Assembly (NCBI GenBank): GCA_023389535.1
Contig: JAEWEH010000333.1
Span: 1-15,000 of the forward strand
DNA length: 15,000 nucleotides
Reading direction: 5' to 3'
Source: Pseudomonadota bacterium
GTDB taxonomy: Bacteria; Pseudomonadota; Gammaproteobacteria; Burkholderiales; Burkholderiaceae_B
This document shows positions 1 to 7,875 of this stretch, in pieces. A program made the position numbers and the translations under genes. The notes beneath the pieces were generated by a model. The model had not been told where the DNA came from, ran no database searches, and saw only the letters and a list, made by a program, of their open reading frames with translations. Every line of letters starts with the position of its first letter. Position 1 is the stretch's first letter.

Positions 1-212
1 GCCTGCTGCAATACCGACAGGTCGCCGCCGGCCCAGAAGTCGTCTTCGAAGCGCCTGGTCTGGTCGTTGGCCCGCTTGAGCGCCGAACGCTTGCTGAAGA
101 TATAGGTCCAGGACAGTACGGATATACCCAAAAGGATGAGCATCACCACTTGCACCGGAATGCTGGCGTCGATCAATAAGGTAAGCAACGAAAGGTCGCT
201 AGAGGCTTGCAT
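1..212 (-). CDS. tolQ: TolQ, Tol-Pal proton-channel subunit (5' part only, cut by window edge)
   Basis: TolQ is an inner-membrane protein that with TolR forms the proton-driven motor energising TolA and the Tol-Pal system, needed for outer-membrane constriction at division. Only about 70 N-terminal residues are visible. They begin MQASSDLSLLTLLIDASIPV, followed by one hydrophobic segment (about residues 17-37) and then a cytoplasmic stretch with SKRSALKRAND and FEDDFWAGGDLS. This matches the TolQ start, where a short periplasmic tail and the first membrane helix precede a conserved 'FE..FWSG' region. The ATG at 212-210 lies 2 bases after the ybgC stop, so the two genes are cotranscribed and probably translationally coupled. 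The ybgC-tolQ order is the standard head of the tol-pal operon; tolR, tolA, tolB and pal should lie beyond the left edge. ExbB or MotA-type paralogs are possible, but the ybgC linkage favours TolQ. Confidence 0.9.
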   Translation of the reverse strand, partial: MQASSDLSLLTLLIDASIPVQVVMLILLGISVLSWTYIFSKRSALKRANDQTRRFEDDFWAGGDLSVLQQ

Positions 213-214
213 GG

Positions 215-640
215 TTATTTCCTGGCCTTTTCCAGTAGGGTTTTGAGTTCGTCGGTAAACGGCGCTGGGCGAAACGTGTCGGCATCAACGCAAACTACTT
301 GGGTGTCGCTTTGGCACAGTAGTTCCCCGTCACGCGTGGCGGACTGCCGAAAGAAGATGGAGGCATGGCCCAGGCGGGAGATGGCGCTGTGTATAGCGAG
401 CTGATCATCCAGTCTGGCAGGCTTGCGATATTGTATTTCAACGTTCTTGACGACAAATAGCCGGCGTCCGTTCGTGGCAAGGTCAGACTGGTCCACGCCA
501 AGGCGCCTTAGCCATTCCGTCCGGCCGCGTTCAAAAAATTTAAGGTAATTAGCATAGTACACAACGCCGCCGGCGTCGGTATCTTCGTAATATACGCGAA
601 TATCGTGCCGTGAAAACGGCGCCGGTGTGTCTTTGAGCAT
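215..640 (-). CDS. ybgC: YbgC, hotdog-fold acyl-CoA thioesterase of the Tol-Pal cluster
   Basis: This 141-residue protein is a 4-hydroxybenzoyl-CoA-type (hotdog) thioesterase that hydrolyses acyl-CoA or acyl-ACP in the cytoplasm; in E. coli YbgC is tied to phospholipid metabolism and the Tol-Pal complex. The family signature is clear near the N-terminus: VYYEDTDAGGVVYYANYLKF, with the catalytic Asp in EDTD, followed by FERGRTEWLR. The length is normal for the family. I chose the ATG at 640-638 because it precedes the hotdog fold by about a dozen residues; the frame stays open further upstream, but that part shares sequence with the proS 3' end in another frame and does not resemble the family. 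The ribosome binding site is weak. The gene starts 74 bases after proS and ends 2 bases before tolQ. A 32-bp palindrome between proS and ybgC may limit read-through from proS. Confidence 0.92.
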   Translation of the reverse strand: MLKDTPAPFSRHDIRVYYEDTDAGGVVYYANYLKFFERGRTEWLRRLGVDQSDLATNGRRLFVVKNVEIQYRKPARLDDQLAIHSAISRLGHASIFFRQSATRDGELLCQSDTQVVCVDADTFRPAPFTDELKTLLEKARK

Positions 641-677
641 GTCTTTGGTTAAGTGGTGTGACACGGCTGGCCCTGCA

Positions 678-709
678 CAAGCGGCCGGCCTGCGCAGGCC
701 GGCCGCTTG
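678..709. terminator. 32-bp perfect GC-rich palindrome between proS and ybgC
   Basis: Bases 678-693 (CAAGCGGCCGGCCTGC) are the exact reverse complement of 694-709, giving an unbroken 16-bp stem in either strand; two more pairs can form beyond one mismatch (675-676 with 711-712). It begins 5 bases after the proS stop codon when read on the minus strand. A hairpin this stable just after a stop suggests a terminator, attenuator or 3'-end stabiliser. No T-run follows on the minus strand, so it is not a textbook intrinsic terminator. It could partly insulate proS from ybgC-tolQ. Confidence 0.55.
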
Positions 710-714
710 CGCGA

Positions 715-2442
715 TTACAGCGATTTTAGCCGCTCGGCAATAGTGGGCAGCACGGCTTCCACGGCAACCTTGTCCGCGGTGTCCTGTCGGCGCGCCTGAA
801 CTTCGATGATGCCTTCTTTCAGCCCGCGCTCGCCGACGGTGATCCGCAGCGGGACGCCTATCAGTTCCCAATCCGCGAACATGATGCCGGGACGTGTATC
901 GCGGTCATCCAAAATGACGTCCACATTCTGATCCCGCAAGGCTTGGTAAAGTTCATCGGCCTTGTTGCGAACAGTTTCACTTTTGTAATAACCCATGGGG
1001 CAGATCACCACTTCGAAGGGCGCGATCGCGCGCGGCCATATGATGCCCTTGTCATCATGATTCTGTTCAATGGCAGCGGCAGCGATACGGCTTATGCCGA
1101 TGCCGTAGCACCCCATCTGCAATACCGTGGGCTTGCCATCGGTGTCGAGAAACGTGGCGTTCAGCGCCTGGGAATATTTGTCGCCCAGGAAGAAGACATG
1201 GCCGACTTCGATGCCGCGCTGTATCGCCAGAGCGCCACCCTGCGGATCAGGGTCCCCGGCAACGACATTGCGCAGGTCGGCGACCTGGGGCTCGGGCAGG
1301 TCGCGCACCCAGTTCAGCCCCGTGTAGTGGAAGCCTTCTTCGTTCGCGCCGCAGATGAAATTGCTCATGTTCGCCGCAGTGGTGTCGGCGATGATGTTCA
1401 CGGGCCTCAATGTGTTCAAGGGGCCAAGATAGCCAGGAACGCAGCCAAAGGTTTCAACGATTTCCGCTTCCGTGGCGAACCGATAGCCGCCTTCGAAGCC
1501 CGGCAGCTTGCTGACCTTGATTTCGTTCAGATCATGGTCGCCGCGCAGCAATAGCAACCAGATGGTGGCGGGTCCCGTTTGGTTGTCCGTAGCCAGCACG
1601 ATGGATTTAATGGTGTCGGACAGCGGCCGCCCCAGTTGCTGTGCGACGATCTCGCACTTGGGCGCATCGGGCGTGGGCGCCTTGAACAGCGTTTCAGTAG
1701 CCGCCCCGCGCTGGGGGATCAGGCAGGGGGCTTCGGCCAACTCGATGTTGGCCGCGTACTGCGAGGCGGGGTTAAAGACGATCAGGTCTTCGCCTGTGTC
1801 GGCAATGACCTGGAACTCGTGGCTGCGCGATCCGCCGATCGAGCCTGTATCAGCCGCGACTGCCCTGAACTCCAGCCCCAAGCGCTTGAAAATGCGCATA
1901 TAGGCATTGAACATGGCGTCGTAGCTTTGCAGTGCCGAGGCCTCGTCCCGATCGAAGGAATAAGCGTCCTTCATGGTGAATTCACGGCCGCGCATCAGGC
2001 CGAAGCGGGGGCGGCGCTCGTCCCGGAATTTGGTTTGTATATGGTAGAAGTTCAGAGGCAGTTGACGCCAGCTGTGGATTTCGTTGCGTGCGATGTCTGT
2101 AATGACTTCTTCGGAAGTCGGCTGCAATACGAAGTCGCGCTGATGCCTGTCCTTGATGCGCAGCAATTCGGCCCCGTACTGTTCCCAGCGGCCTGATTCC
2201 ACCCATAGTTCCGCCGGTTGCACCACGGGCATCAGCAGTTCTATGGCCCCCGCCGCATCCATTTCCTCGCGGACGATATTTTCGATCTTGCGCAATACCT
2301 TCAAGCCCAGGGGCATGTAGGTATAAATGCCACCTGCCGCCTTGCGTATCATCCCGGCGCGGGTCATGAGCTGATGGCTTTTTATTTCTGCTTCCGCGGG
2401 GGCTTCTTTCAGTGTGTTGATGTGATACTTGCTTGCATGCAT
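715..2442 (-). CDS. proS: Prolyl-tRNA synthetase, bacterial type with editing domain
   Basis: This 575-residue class II synthetase attaches proline to tRNA-Pro in the cytoplasm. It aligns from end to end with E. coli-type ProS as I know it: an N-terminal [14 protein letters not shown] stretch (residues 20-35), motif 1 around [10 protein letters not shown] (71-80), motif 2 from [10 protein letters not shown] through MKDAYSF (139-163), and motif 3 GCYGIGISR (444-452). The YbaK-like editing insertion (roughly 225-405), which clears Ala-tRNA-Pro, is present and retains the lysine in DTIKSIVLA (K279). A C-terminal anticodon-binding domain follows (about 470-575). Length and domain order are normal. 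The ATG at 2442-2440 gives the usual short N-terminus; the ribosome binding site is weak. It is divergent from rppH with only 64 bases between the starts, so the two promoters must overlap. Downstream lie a strong palindrome and then ybgC-tolQ. Confidence 0.97.
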   Translation of the reverse strand: MHASKYHINTLKEAPAEAEIKSHQLMTRAGMIRKAAGGIYTYMPLGLKVLRKIENIVREEMDAAGAIELLMPVVQPAELWVESGRWEQYGAELLRIKDRHQRDFVLQPTSEEVITDIARNEIHSWRQLPLNFYHIQTKFRDERRPRFGLMRGREFTMKDAYSFDRDEASALQSYDAMFNAYMRIFKRLGLEFRAVAADTGSIGGSRSHEFQVIADTGEDLIVFNPASQYAANIELAEAPCLIPQRGAATETLFKAPTPDAPKCEIVAQQLGRPLSDTIKSIVLATDNQTGPATIWLLLLRGDHDLNEIKVSKLPGFEGGYRFATEAEIVETFGCVPGYLGPLNTLRPVNIIADTTAANMSNFICGANEEGFHYTGLNWVRDLPEPQVADLRNVVAGDPDPQGGALAIQRGIEVGHVFFLGDKYSQALNATFLDTDGKPTVLQMGCYGIGISRIAAAAIEQNHDDKGIIWPRAIAPFEVVICPMGYYKSETVRNKADELYQALRDQNVDVILDDRDTRPGIMFADWELIGVPLRITVGERGLKEGIIEVQARRQDTADKVAVEAVLPTIAERLKSL

Positions 2443-2464
2443 GGTGAGGATCTCGACAGATACG

Positions 2465-2470
2465 TATAAT
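2465..2470 (+). promoter_or_regulatory. Candidate -10 box (TATAAT) in the proS/rppH divergent gap
   Basis: The 64-base gap between the divergent starts is markedly AT-rich compared with its flanks. It carries a perfect TATAAT on the plus strand at 2465-2470, about 37 bases before the rppH ATG. No good -35 hexamer sits 16-18 bases upstream. The same stretch contains the self-complementary ATACGTAT (2460-2467), so a minus-strand -10 for proS could overlap it. The transcription start is not resolved from sequence alone. Confidence 0.4.
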
Positions 2471-2506
2471 CAATGTAATTGTATTGAATTCGCTTTGGGG
2501 TGGCCC

Positions 2507-3073
2507 ATGTTAGACCGTGAAGGCTACCGTCCTAATGTCGGCATTATCCTCGTAAATCAAAAAAACGAGGTTTTCTGGGGCAAACGTATACGCGAGCACG
2601 CCTGGCAGTTCCCGCAAGGCGGGATCAAGTACGGCGAAAGCCCTGTACAGGCCATGTACCGCGAGCTGCACGAAGAAGTGGGCTTGCGCCCTGAACATGT
2701 GCGCATATTAGGTCGGACGCGCGATTGGCTGCGCTATAACGTGCCGAGCAACTTCGTTCGGCGCGATTCGCGCGGCCACTATAAAGGGCAGAAACAAATC
2801 TGGTTTCTGCTGCGTATGATCGGGCGCGACACGGACGTCAGCCTGCGCGCCAGCCATAGTCCTGAATTCGACGCCTGGCGCTGGAGCCAATACTGGGTGC
2901 CGCTGGACGCGGTCATCGAGTTCAAGCGCGAAGTCTACACGCAGGCCCTGAATGAACTGGCAGCAATCCTGTTCAAGAGGGGGCAGGAAACCCGCTATCT
3001 GCGCCAGCGCGTGCAGAATCAAAGAACCCTGTCTTCGCCGGAAAACAAAGGCCATGCGCGTCCTGCTGGTTGA
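2507..3073 (+). CDS. rppH: RppH, RNA 5'-pyrophosphohydrolase (Nudix)
   Basis: This 188-residue Nudix hydrolase converts 5'-triphosphorylated mRNA ends to monophosphate and so triggers RNase E-dependent decay. The start [18 protein letters not shown] and the stretch [16 protein letters not shown] are hallmarks of the RppH/NudH branch. A complete Nudix box runs from G38 (E44, R52-E53, E56-E57, G59), followed by the conserved [31 protein letters not shown] and EFKREVY. I chose the ATG at 2507, with a GGGG ribosome binding site about 6 bases upstream; the frame is open further 5' but would overlap the proS start and add unrelated residues. The C-terminus runs about 25-30 residues past the E. coli-type end and overlaps the following response-regulator gene by 20 bases, so the two are probably cotranscribed. 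Confidence 0.95.
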   Translation: MLDREGYRPNVGIILVNQKNEVFWGKRIREHAWQFPQGGIKYGESPVQAMYRELHEEVGLRPEHVRILGRTRDWLRYNVPSNFVRRDSRGHYKGQKQIWFLLRMIGRDTDVSLRASHSPEFDAWRWSQYWVPLDAVIEFKREVYTQALNELAAILFKRGQETRYLRQRVQNQRTLSSPENKGHARPAG

Positions 3074-3731
3074 AGACGAACGCGAAATGGCGGCCTGGCT
3101 CGAGCGCGCGCTGGCGCAAAGCGGCTTCGTGCCGGAACACGCGCCCGACGCCCAGACCGCCGAGCGCTTGCTGGCGGAATCCGATTTCGATGCGGTCGTC
3201 ATGGATTTGCGCTTGCCGGACAAGCACGGCTTGGTATTGCTGCGCGAAATGCGAAATCGGGGCGATATCACGCCGGTACTGATCCTGACGGCGCAGGGCG
3301 CCCTGCAGGACAGGGTCCGGGGGCTCAACCTGGGCGCAGACGACTTTCTTACCAAGCCTTTTGCGCTGGAAGAACTAGAGGCCCGGCTGGCGGCCCTGGT
3401 GCGGCGCAGCCGCGGCCGGCATGCCCCTCGCATGCAGTGCGGCTCGCTGCTTTACGATAGCCAAAGTCGCGCCTTTTCACTGGATGGCGCCATTCTGCAT
3501 CTGACGCCGCGCGAACACGCCGCCCTGGCGGCCTTGATCACCCGCAGCGGCGTGCCGGTGGAAAAAAGCCATTTATTCAGTCGGGTGTTCGATCACGACA
3601 GCGAGGCCGGCCTGGACGCCATCGAGGTCGTGCTGCACCGTCTGCGCAAGAAGCTTGCCGGCAGCGATGTGCATATCGTCACCGTCAGAGGCCTGGGCTA
3701 CATGCTCGAGAGCATAGGCGAAAACGGCTGA
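3054..3731 (+). CDS. tctD: OmpR-family response regulator, TctD-like
   Basis: This 225-residue cytoplasmic transcription factor has an N-terminal receiver (about 1-115) and a C-terminal winged-helix DNA-binding domain (about 125-222). Receiver residues are intact: acidic pair E7-D8, phospho-acceptor D51 (VVMDLRLPD), T79 (LILTAQ) and K101 (LTKPF). The effector domain carries LTPREHAAL and a C-terminal [20 protein letters not shown], very like Salmonella TctD, which controls tricarboxylate uptake. The ATG at 3054 begins exactly at the receiver MRVLLVEDE and has AAAGG just upstream; a longer in-frame reading would run through the rppH coding sequence and is not credible. It overlaps the rppH 3' end by 20 bases and is followed after 3 bases by its kinase. 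tctBA about 2.6 kb downstream on the other strand supports a role in carboxylate uptake; QseB-like regulators are the alternative. Confidence 0.85.
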   Translation: MRVLLVEDEREMAAWLERALAQSGFVPEHAPDAQTAERLLAESDFDAVVMDLRLPDKHGLVLLREMRNRGDITPVLILTAQGALQDRVRGLNLGADDFLTKPFALEELEARLAALVRRSRGRHAPRMQCGSLLYDSQSRAFSLDGAILHLTPREHAALAALITRSGVPVEKSHLFSRVFDHDSEAGLDAIEVVLHRLRKKLAGSDVHIVTVRGLGYMLESIGENG

Positions 3732-3734
3732 CAC

Positions 3735-5231
3735 ATGAGCTGGTTCATACAGAAATCACGGGGCAGCATACGTTTCTGGCTACTGGCATTGCTGATCCCG
3801 GGTACCGTTACCCTGTTGCTGATCGATAGCTGGAATGACTACGAAGCCTTGCGTGGCGTGACGCAGGAAGTCTACGACAGCGCTCTGCTGGAACCGGCCA
3901 AGGTGCTGGAGACCAGTGTCGAATTCAATCCGGACGGCACGTTGCGCATCGACCCCCCTTTCTATGCCCAGGTCATGCTGGAATCGCGTGCCGGCAATCG
4001 AAAGTACTTTCGTGTGGAAGAGATCACGCCCCGCGCCTTGACCCTGGCCGGCGCTTCAGTGAAGAACTTGAATGGCGCCACCTTGCTCGGCATGCAAGGC
4101 TTGCCCAGGCCGAGCGTGCTGGCGGACAACGAAGGCATGCCGGTGTTCTACAACAGCATGTACCGCAACGATGAAGTCCGTATGGTGGCGCTCTGGCGCG
4201 ACCTGCACTACAACGATGTGCACAGGCAGGTGCTGGTGCTGGTGGGCGAAAGCATGGACATGCGTTTGCGCACCCAGCAAGAGGCCTGGCGGCAGGGTCT
4301 GTTCCGCGATGGCCGCATGTTGATACTGGCTGTCTTGCTGGTATGGTTCAGCGTGGAATGGGCGCTGCGCCCCTTGGTCGAGCTGCGCCGTGAAATCCGC
4401 GCCCGCGACGTCGACAATTTACGGCCCATGGACGCGGATCAGGTGCCGCGTGAAGTCGCACCGCTGGTCAAGGCGGTCAATCACCACATAGATCTCTACC
4501 GGCGCGTACTGAAAAGACAGGCGCAATTCCTGGCCGACGCGTCGCACCAGCTGCGTACGCCGTTGGCCATCATGCGTACCCAGGCACAGTACGCCAAGCG
4601 CGAGCCGAACATCGACAGGATGCGTGAAACCCTGGACGCCATTATCAACCAGCTCGGGCGTACCTCGCGGCTGACTGAGCAACTGTTGTCGCTGGCCCAT
4701 GCAAGCCGCGACGATGCAACGCCTAAGGCCAAAGTCGACCTGAATGTATTGGCCCGCGAAGTGGTGCTGCAATATCTGCCGCTGGCCCGAGAGCGGCACC
4801 AGGATCTGGGGTGGGTCGAGGGCAGGGGACCAACCGGCGCCGATGGCGCGGCGCAAATATGGGTGTTGGGCAGCGATGCAGAGCTTCACGAATCGATCGC
4901 CAACCTGGTCCACAATGCGATCAATCACGCCGGACCGGGGTGTTCGATTACGGTGTCGGTCGGCGTGGAACAGGACAAGGCCTGGGTGAGCGTCCGCGAC
5001 AACGGTGTCGGGCTGGACCCTTCCCTGAGGGAAAGCGTCTTCATACGCTTTGACCGTGGTGGCGCCGCGCGCAAGGGCCTGCGCGGCGGGGGCTCTGGCC
5101 TGGGGCTGGCGATTGCGCTGGCTTACGCCGAACGCAATCGCGGCACCATCGTCCTGAAGGATGGCGACCTGTCCATCCACGGAGGGGTAGGCCTATGCGC
5201 TGTGCTGACGCTGCCCCGATACGCCGCTTGA
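3735..5231 (+). CDS. tctE: Membrane sensor histidine kinase, TctE-like
   Basis: This 498-residue kinase should phosphorylate the regulator encoded 3 bases upstream. Order of parts: membrane segment about 13-31 (WLLALLIPGTVTLLLI), periplasmic sensor domain about 32-194 of the type found at the N-terminus of TctE-like kinases, second membrane segment about 195-213 (MLILAVLLVWF), a linker with WALRPLVELRREI, the phospho-accepting H-box FLADASHQLRTPLA with H271, N-box NLVHNAINHA, G1 VRDNGVGLD and G2 GGGSGLGLAIA. All catalytic motifs are intact. In Bordetella-type bacteria this kinase class works with a periplasmic TctC/Bug-type binding protein to sense citrate or related carboxylates; the ligand here is inferred only from the nearby tctBA. 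It converges on the dehydrogenase gene, leaving 49 bases that contain a short GC-rich hairpin. Confidence 0.85.
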   Translation: MSWFIQKSRGSIRFWLLALLIPGTVTLLLIDSWNDYEALRGVTQEVYDSALLEPAKVLETSVEFNPDGTLRIDPPFYAQVMLESRAGNRKYFRVEEITPRALTLAGASVKNLNGATLLGMQGLPRPSVLADNEGMPVFYNSMYRNDEVRMVALWRDLHYNDVHRQVLVLVGESMDMRLRTQQEAWRQGLFRDGRMLILAVLLVWFSVEWALRPLVELRREIRARDVDNLRPMDADQVPREVAPLVKAVNHHIDLYRRVLKRQAQFLADASHQLRTPLAIMRTQAQYAKREPNIDRMRETLDAIINQLGRTSRLTEQLLSLAHASRDDATPKAKVDLNVLAREVVLQYLPLARERHQDLGWVEGRGPTGADGAAQIWVLGSDAELHESIANLVHNAINHAGPGCSITVSVGVEQDKAWVSVRDNGVGLDPSLRESVFIRFDRGGAARKGLRGGGSGLGLAIALAYAERNRGTIVLKDGDLSIHGGVGLCAVLTLPRYAA

Positions 5232-5248
5232 GCGGCAGCAACGCGAAC

Positions 5249-5264
5249 CGCCGGGCCGCCGGCG
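5249..5264. terminator. Short GC hairpin between convergent kinase and dehydrogenase genes
   Basis: CGCCGG (5249-5254) and CCGGCG (5259-5264) are perfect inverted repeats around a GCCG loop, in the 49-base gap between two convergent stop codons. The position fits a bidirectional transcription end. The stem is only 6 bp and no T-run follows on either strand, so this is a weak call. Confidence 0.3.
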
Positions 5265-5280
5265 CTCTGCGCGTACTGAC

Positions 5281-6183
5281 TTAACGCAGGCGTTTGATCA
5301 GGCTCGACGTATCCCAACGATTGCCGCCCAGTTTCTGCACATCTGCGTAGAACTGATCCACCAGGGCGGTGACCGGCACGCGGGCGCCGTTGCGCTTGGC
5401 TTCAGCAAAGACCAGCCCCAGGTCTTTGCGCATCCAGTCCACCGCGAAACCAAAGTCGAACTTGTCTTCGACCATGGTCGTGCCGCGGTTTTCCATCTGC
5501 CAGCTTTGAGCCGCGCCCTTGCTGATGACTTTGAGCACCTGCTGCATGTCCAGCTTGGCAGCTTGGCCGAAAGCGATGGCTTCCGACAGGCCTTGCACGA
5601 GGCCCGCAATGCAGATTTGATTGACCATCTTGCACAGTTGGCCGGCGCCCGGTTCCCCAAGCAGCGTGACCGCTTGCGCATAATGATAAGCGAGCGGCTG
5701 TATTGCATCGAAGTGCGCTTGTTCGCCGCCGCACATCACCGTCAGCATGCCATTGACGGCGCCTGCCTGGCCGCCTGATACCGGCGCGTCGACAAAGCCT
5801 ATGTTCTTTTCTTGAGCGAACTTGTGAAGTTCGCGGGCCACTTCGGCGGAAGCCGTGGTGTGGTCGACAAAAATCGATCCGGCTTCCATGCCCGCAAGCG
5901 CCCCGTCGGCGCCCAGGACGACGCTGCGCAAGTCTTCATCGTTGCCGACGCAGCAGAAGACGATCTTGGCGCCCTGAGCGGCCTCGCGCGGTGTGCGGGC
6001 CGTGCTGCCGCCGAATTCCTGCGCCCACGCTTCGGCCTTGGCGAAAGTCCGGTTGTATACCGTTACTTTGTGCCCTGCCCGGGCCAGATGGCCCGCCATG
6101 GGAAGGCCCATGACGCCCAAGCCCAGAAAGGCGACATTGGTAGAGGGTTGACTATCGTAAGACCTGGCATTGATGGATGGCAT
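5281..6183 (-). CDS. NAD(P)-dependent beta-hydroxyacid dehydrogenase (glyoxylate/succinic semialdehyde reductase type)
   Basis: This 300-residue cytoplasmic oxidoreductase belongs to the 3-hydroxyisobutyrate dehydrogenase superfamily. It shows the Rossmann motif FLGLGVMGLPMA (about 19-30), the substrate-binding signature DAPVSGGQAGA (132-142), the catalytic K185 and N189 in KMVNQ (KxxxN), and the conserved KDLGL (253-257). After the second beta strand it has YNRT rather than an acidic residue; that Arg is typical of NADPH-using members such as glyoxylate/succinic semialdehyde reductases, so I infer NADPH preference. 3-Hydroxyisobutyrate dehydrogenase or tartronate semialdehyde reductase remain possible, and the substrate cannot be fixed from sequence. 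A GGGGA ribosome binding site lies about 10 bases before the ATG. It is downstream of tctA on the same strand but separated by a terminator and 173 bases, so it probably has its own promoter; TACTAT/TATATT stretches occur just upstream. Confidence 0.85.
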   Translation of the reverse strand: MPSINARSYDSQPSTNVAFLGLGVMGLPMAGHLARAGHKVTVYNRTFAKAEAWAQEFGGSTARTPREAAQGAKIVFCCVGNDEDLRSVVLGADGALAGMEAGSIFVDHTTASAEVARELHKFAQEKNIGFVDAPVSGGQAGAVNGMLTVMCGGEQAHFDAIQPLAYHYAQAVTLLGEPGAGQLCKMVNQICIAGLVQGLSEAIAFGQAAKLDMQQVLKVISKGAAQSWQMENRGTTMVEDKFDFGFAVDWMRKDLGLVFAEAKRNGARVPVTALVDQFYADVQKLGGNRWDTSSLIKRLR

Positions 6184-6198
6184 GATTGATATCCCCGT

Positions 6199-6215
6199 TA
6201 TGAATATAGTATGAA
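6199..6215. repeat. TATGAA direct repeat, 11-bp spacing, upstream of the dehydrogenase gene
   Basis: TATGAA occurs at 6199-6204 and again at 6210-6215, exactly 11 bases apart, in the leader of the minus-strand dehydrogenase gene and 16-32 bases before its ATG. The spacing is that of OmpR/PhoB-type half-sites, but two AT-rich hexamers in a promoter could easily be chance. Confidence 0.3.
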
Positions 6216-6293
6216 AACTGCGCCCATAAGATTACCTCATTACATGCCGGTGCGTGGGTGCGAGTCGACTTGATTACGGGGCGCAGAAACCAA

Positions 6294-6329
6294 AAGGGCC
6301 GAGCCCTGTATGTACAGAACTCAGCCCTT
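6294..6329 (-). terminator. Intrinsic terminator after tctA
   Basis: Read on the minus strand, a 16-bp stem forms between AAGGGCTGAGTTCTGT and ACAGGGCTCGGCCCTT around a 4-base loop, starting 27 bases after the tctA stop and followed by TTTTGGTTTC (counting the stem's own two Ts). Three of the 16 pairs are G-U wobbles in minus-strand RNA; in plus-strand RNA they would be A-C mismatches. The structure therefore favours the minus strand, which fits a terminator for tctBA. Confidence 0.8.
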
Positions 6330-6356
6330 CGGGTCGGCTGGACCGGGAAGCTGGCG

Positions 6357-7862
6357 TCAGCCTTCTTCCACGAAAGCCTCGTCGCGCTTCTTCTTGATGG
6401 AAGGCAACGCAACGATCACGACCAGGATAGCGGCGGCCACCAGCAGCGAGGCCGACAGCGGGCGCGTCACGAAAGTCGTATAGTCGCCGCGGGCCAGCAG
6501 CAGTGCCCGGCGGAAGTTTTCTTCCATCATGGGTCCAAGCACCAGGCCGAGCAGCAAGGGCGCGCCTTCGCACTTCAACTTGGCCCAGATATAGCCCACC
6601 AGGCCAAAGGCAGCCGTCACCCAGATGTCGAAGACGTTGTAGTTCAACGAATACACGCCTATCGTGCAGAACACCAGAATGGCCGGGAACAGAATACGGT
6701 AGGGCACCTTGAGCAATTTGACCCACAGGCCCACCAGCGGCAGGTTCAGGACGACCAGCATCAGGTTGCCAATCCACATAGACACGATCAGGCCCCAGAA
6801 CAGATCCGGGTGGCTAGTCATGACTTGCGGGCCGGGTTGAATGTTGTGGATGGTCATGGCGCCGATCATCAGGGCCGTCACCGCGTTGCCCGGGATGCCC
6901 AAGGTCAGCAGCGGGATGAATGAAGCCTGCGAACCCGCGTTATTGGCCGATTCAGGACCTGCCAATCCGGCGGGGTGGCCCTTGCCGAAGCGTTCCGGAT
7001 TCTTGGAGAGCTTTTTCTCCATGGTGTAGGAGGCGAACGACGACAAGACCGCGCCACCGCCGGGCAGAATGCCTAGTGCGCAACCGATAGCGGTGCCGCG
7101 CACGACAGCAGGCCAGGCTTCCTTGAATTCCTGCTTGTTCGGATACAGCGTGCCCACTTTGCTGGTGATATCGACGCGCTCGTCTTTCAGTTCCAGGTTG
7201 GCCAGGATTTCAGCGAAGCCGAAGACGCCCATGGCGACCACGGCGAAGTCGATGCCATCCTGCAGTTCGGGAATGCCGAAGTCGTAGCGGGCTACGCCCG
7301 AGTTCACGTCGGTGCCCACCATGCCCAGCAGCAAGCCCAGCAAGATCATGCAGATGGCTTTAGGCAAGGAGCCGGCTGCCAGCACCACCGCGCCGATCAG
7401 GCCCAGAACCATCAGCGAGAAGTATTCGGCAGGACCGAACTTGAAGGCGACTTCAGCCAAGGGGGGGGCAAAGCCGGCAATGACCAGCGTGGCCACGCAG
7501 CCGGCGAAGAACGAGCCCAGGGCCGCAATAGCCAGAGCCGCGCCGGCCCTCCCGTTGCGCGCCATCTGGTGACCATCGAGCACGGTCACCACCGCCGAGG
7601 TCTCGCCCGGAAGCGCTACCAGGATGGCGGTAGTCGAACCGCCATAAGCGGCGCCGTAATAAATACCGGCAAGCATGATGAGGCCAGCCACGGGCGGCAG
7701 CACATAGGTAATGGGCAGCAGCATGGCGATGGTGGGAACCGGCCCGATGCCGGGCAATACGCCGATCAGGGTACCCAGCAGGCAGCCCAACAGACAGTAC
7801 GCAATATTTTCAAGCGACAAGGCAACTGAGAAGCCCAGTATCAAGTGATCTAACAATTCCAT
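6357..7862 (-). CDS. tctA: TctA, large membrane subunit of tripartite tricarboxylate transporter
   Basis: This 501-residue inner-membrane protein is the large transport subunit of the TTT family, which imports citrate-like carboxylates using an ion gradient. It is hydrophobic throughout, with about 11-12 predicted membrane segments, and shows family landmarks: GTLIGVLPGIGP near residues 30-42, YYGAAYGGSTTAIL (about 68-81), the second glycine-rich GCALGILPGGGAVLSSF, GPESANNAGSQASFIPLLTLGIPG, and the C-terminal LVLGPMMEENFRRAL. Length is normal and no motif is broken. It starts 13 bases after the tctB stop with an AAAGGA ribosome binding site, so tctB-tctA form one operon ended by the terminator at 6294-6329. 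The usual tctC is absent. The substrate is unknown; an unlinked TctC/Bug protein could serve it. Confidence 0.95.
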   Translation of the reverse strand: MELLDHLILGFSVALSLENIAYCLLGCLLGTLIGVLPGIGPVPTIAMLLPITYVLPPVAGLIMLAGIYYGAAYGGSTTAILVALPGETSAVVTVLDGHQMARNGRAGAALAIAALGSFFAGCVATLVIAGFAPPLAEVAFKFGPAEYFSLMVLGLIGAVVLAAGSLPKAICMILLGLLLGMVGTDVNSGVARYDFGIPELQDGIDFAVVAMGVFGFAEILANLELKDERVDITSKVGTLYPNKQEFKEAWPAVVRGTAIGCALGILPGGGAVLSSFASYTMEKKLSKNPERFGKGHPAGLAGPESANNAGSQASFIPLLTLGIPGNAVTALMIGAMTIHNIQPGPQVMTSHPDLFWGLIVSMWIGNLMLVVLNLPLVGLWVKLLKVPYRILFPAILVFCTIGVYSLNYNVFDIWVTAAFGLVGYIWAKLKCEGAPLLLGLVLGPMMEENFRRALLLARGDYTTFVTRPLSASLLVAAAILVVIVALPSIKKKRDEAFVEEG

Positions 7863-7875
7863 TTTCAGGGTTCCT

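Noticed and set aside
943..1554. 203-codon and other plus-strand open frames within proS (also 1508-1903, 1579-2196)
   Set aside because: They lie antisense to conserved ProS domains, have no ribosome binding sites of note and no recognisable motifs.
2429..2506. N-terminal extension of rppH upstream of 2507
   Set aside because: It would overlap the proS start, contains the TATAAT box, and adds residues absent from RppH proteins; the GGGG site fits the ATG at 2507.
4419..5180. 253-codon minus-strand open frame inside the sensor kinase gene
   Set aside because: It is antisense to the H-box to G2 catalytic region, and its translation is compositionally odd with no domain.
6258..6923. 221-codon plus-strand open frame spanning the tctA end and terminator
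   Set aside because: Its translation is rich in His/Gln/Arg and low in hydrophobic residues, typical of antisense to a membrane protein gene, and it crosses the tctA terminator.
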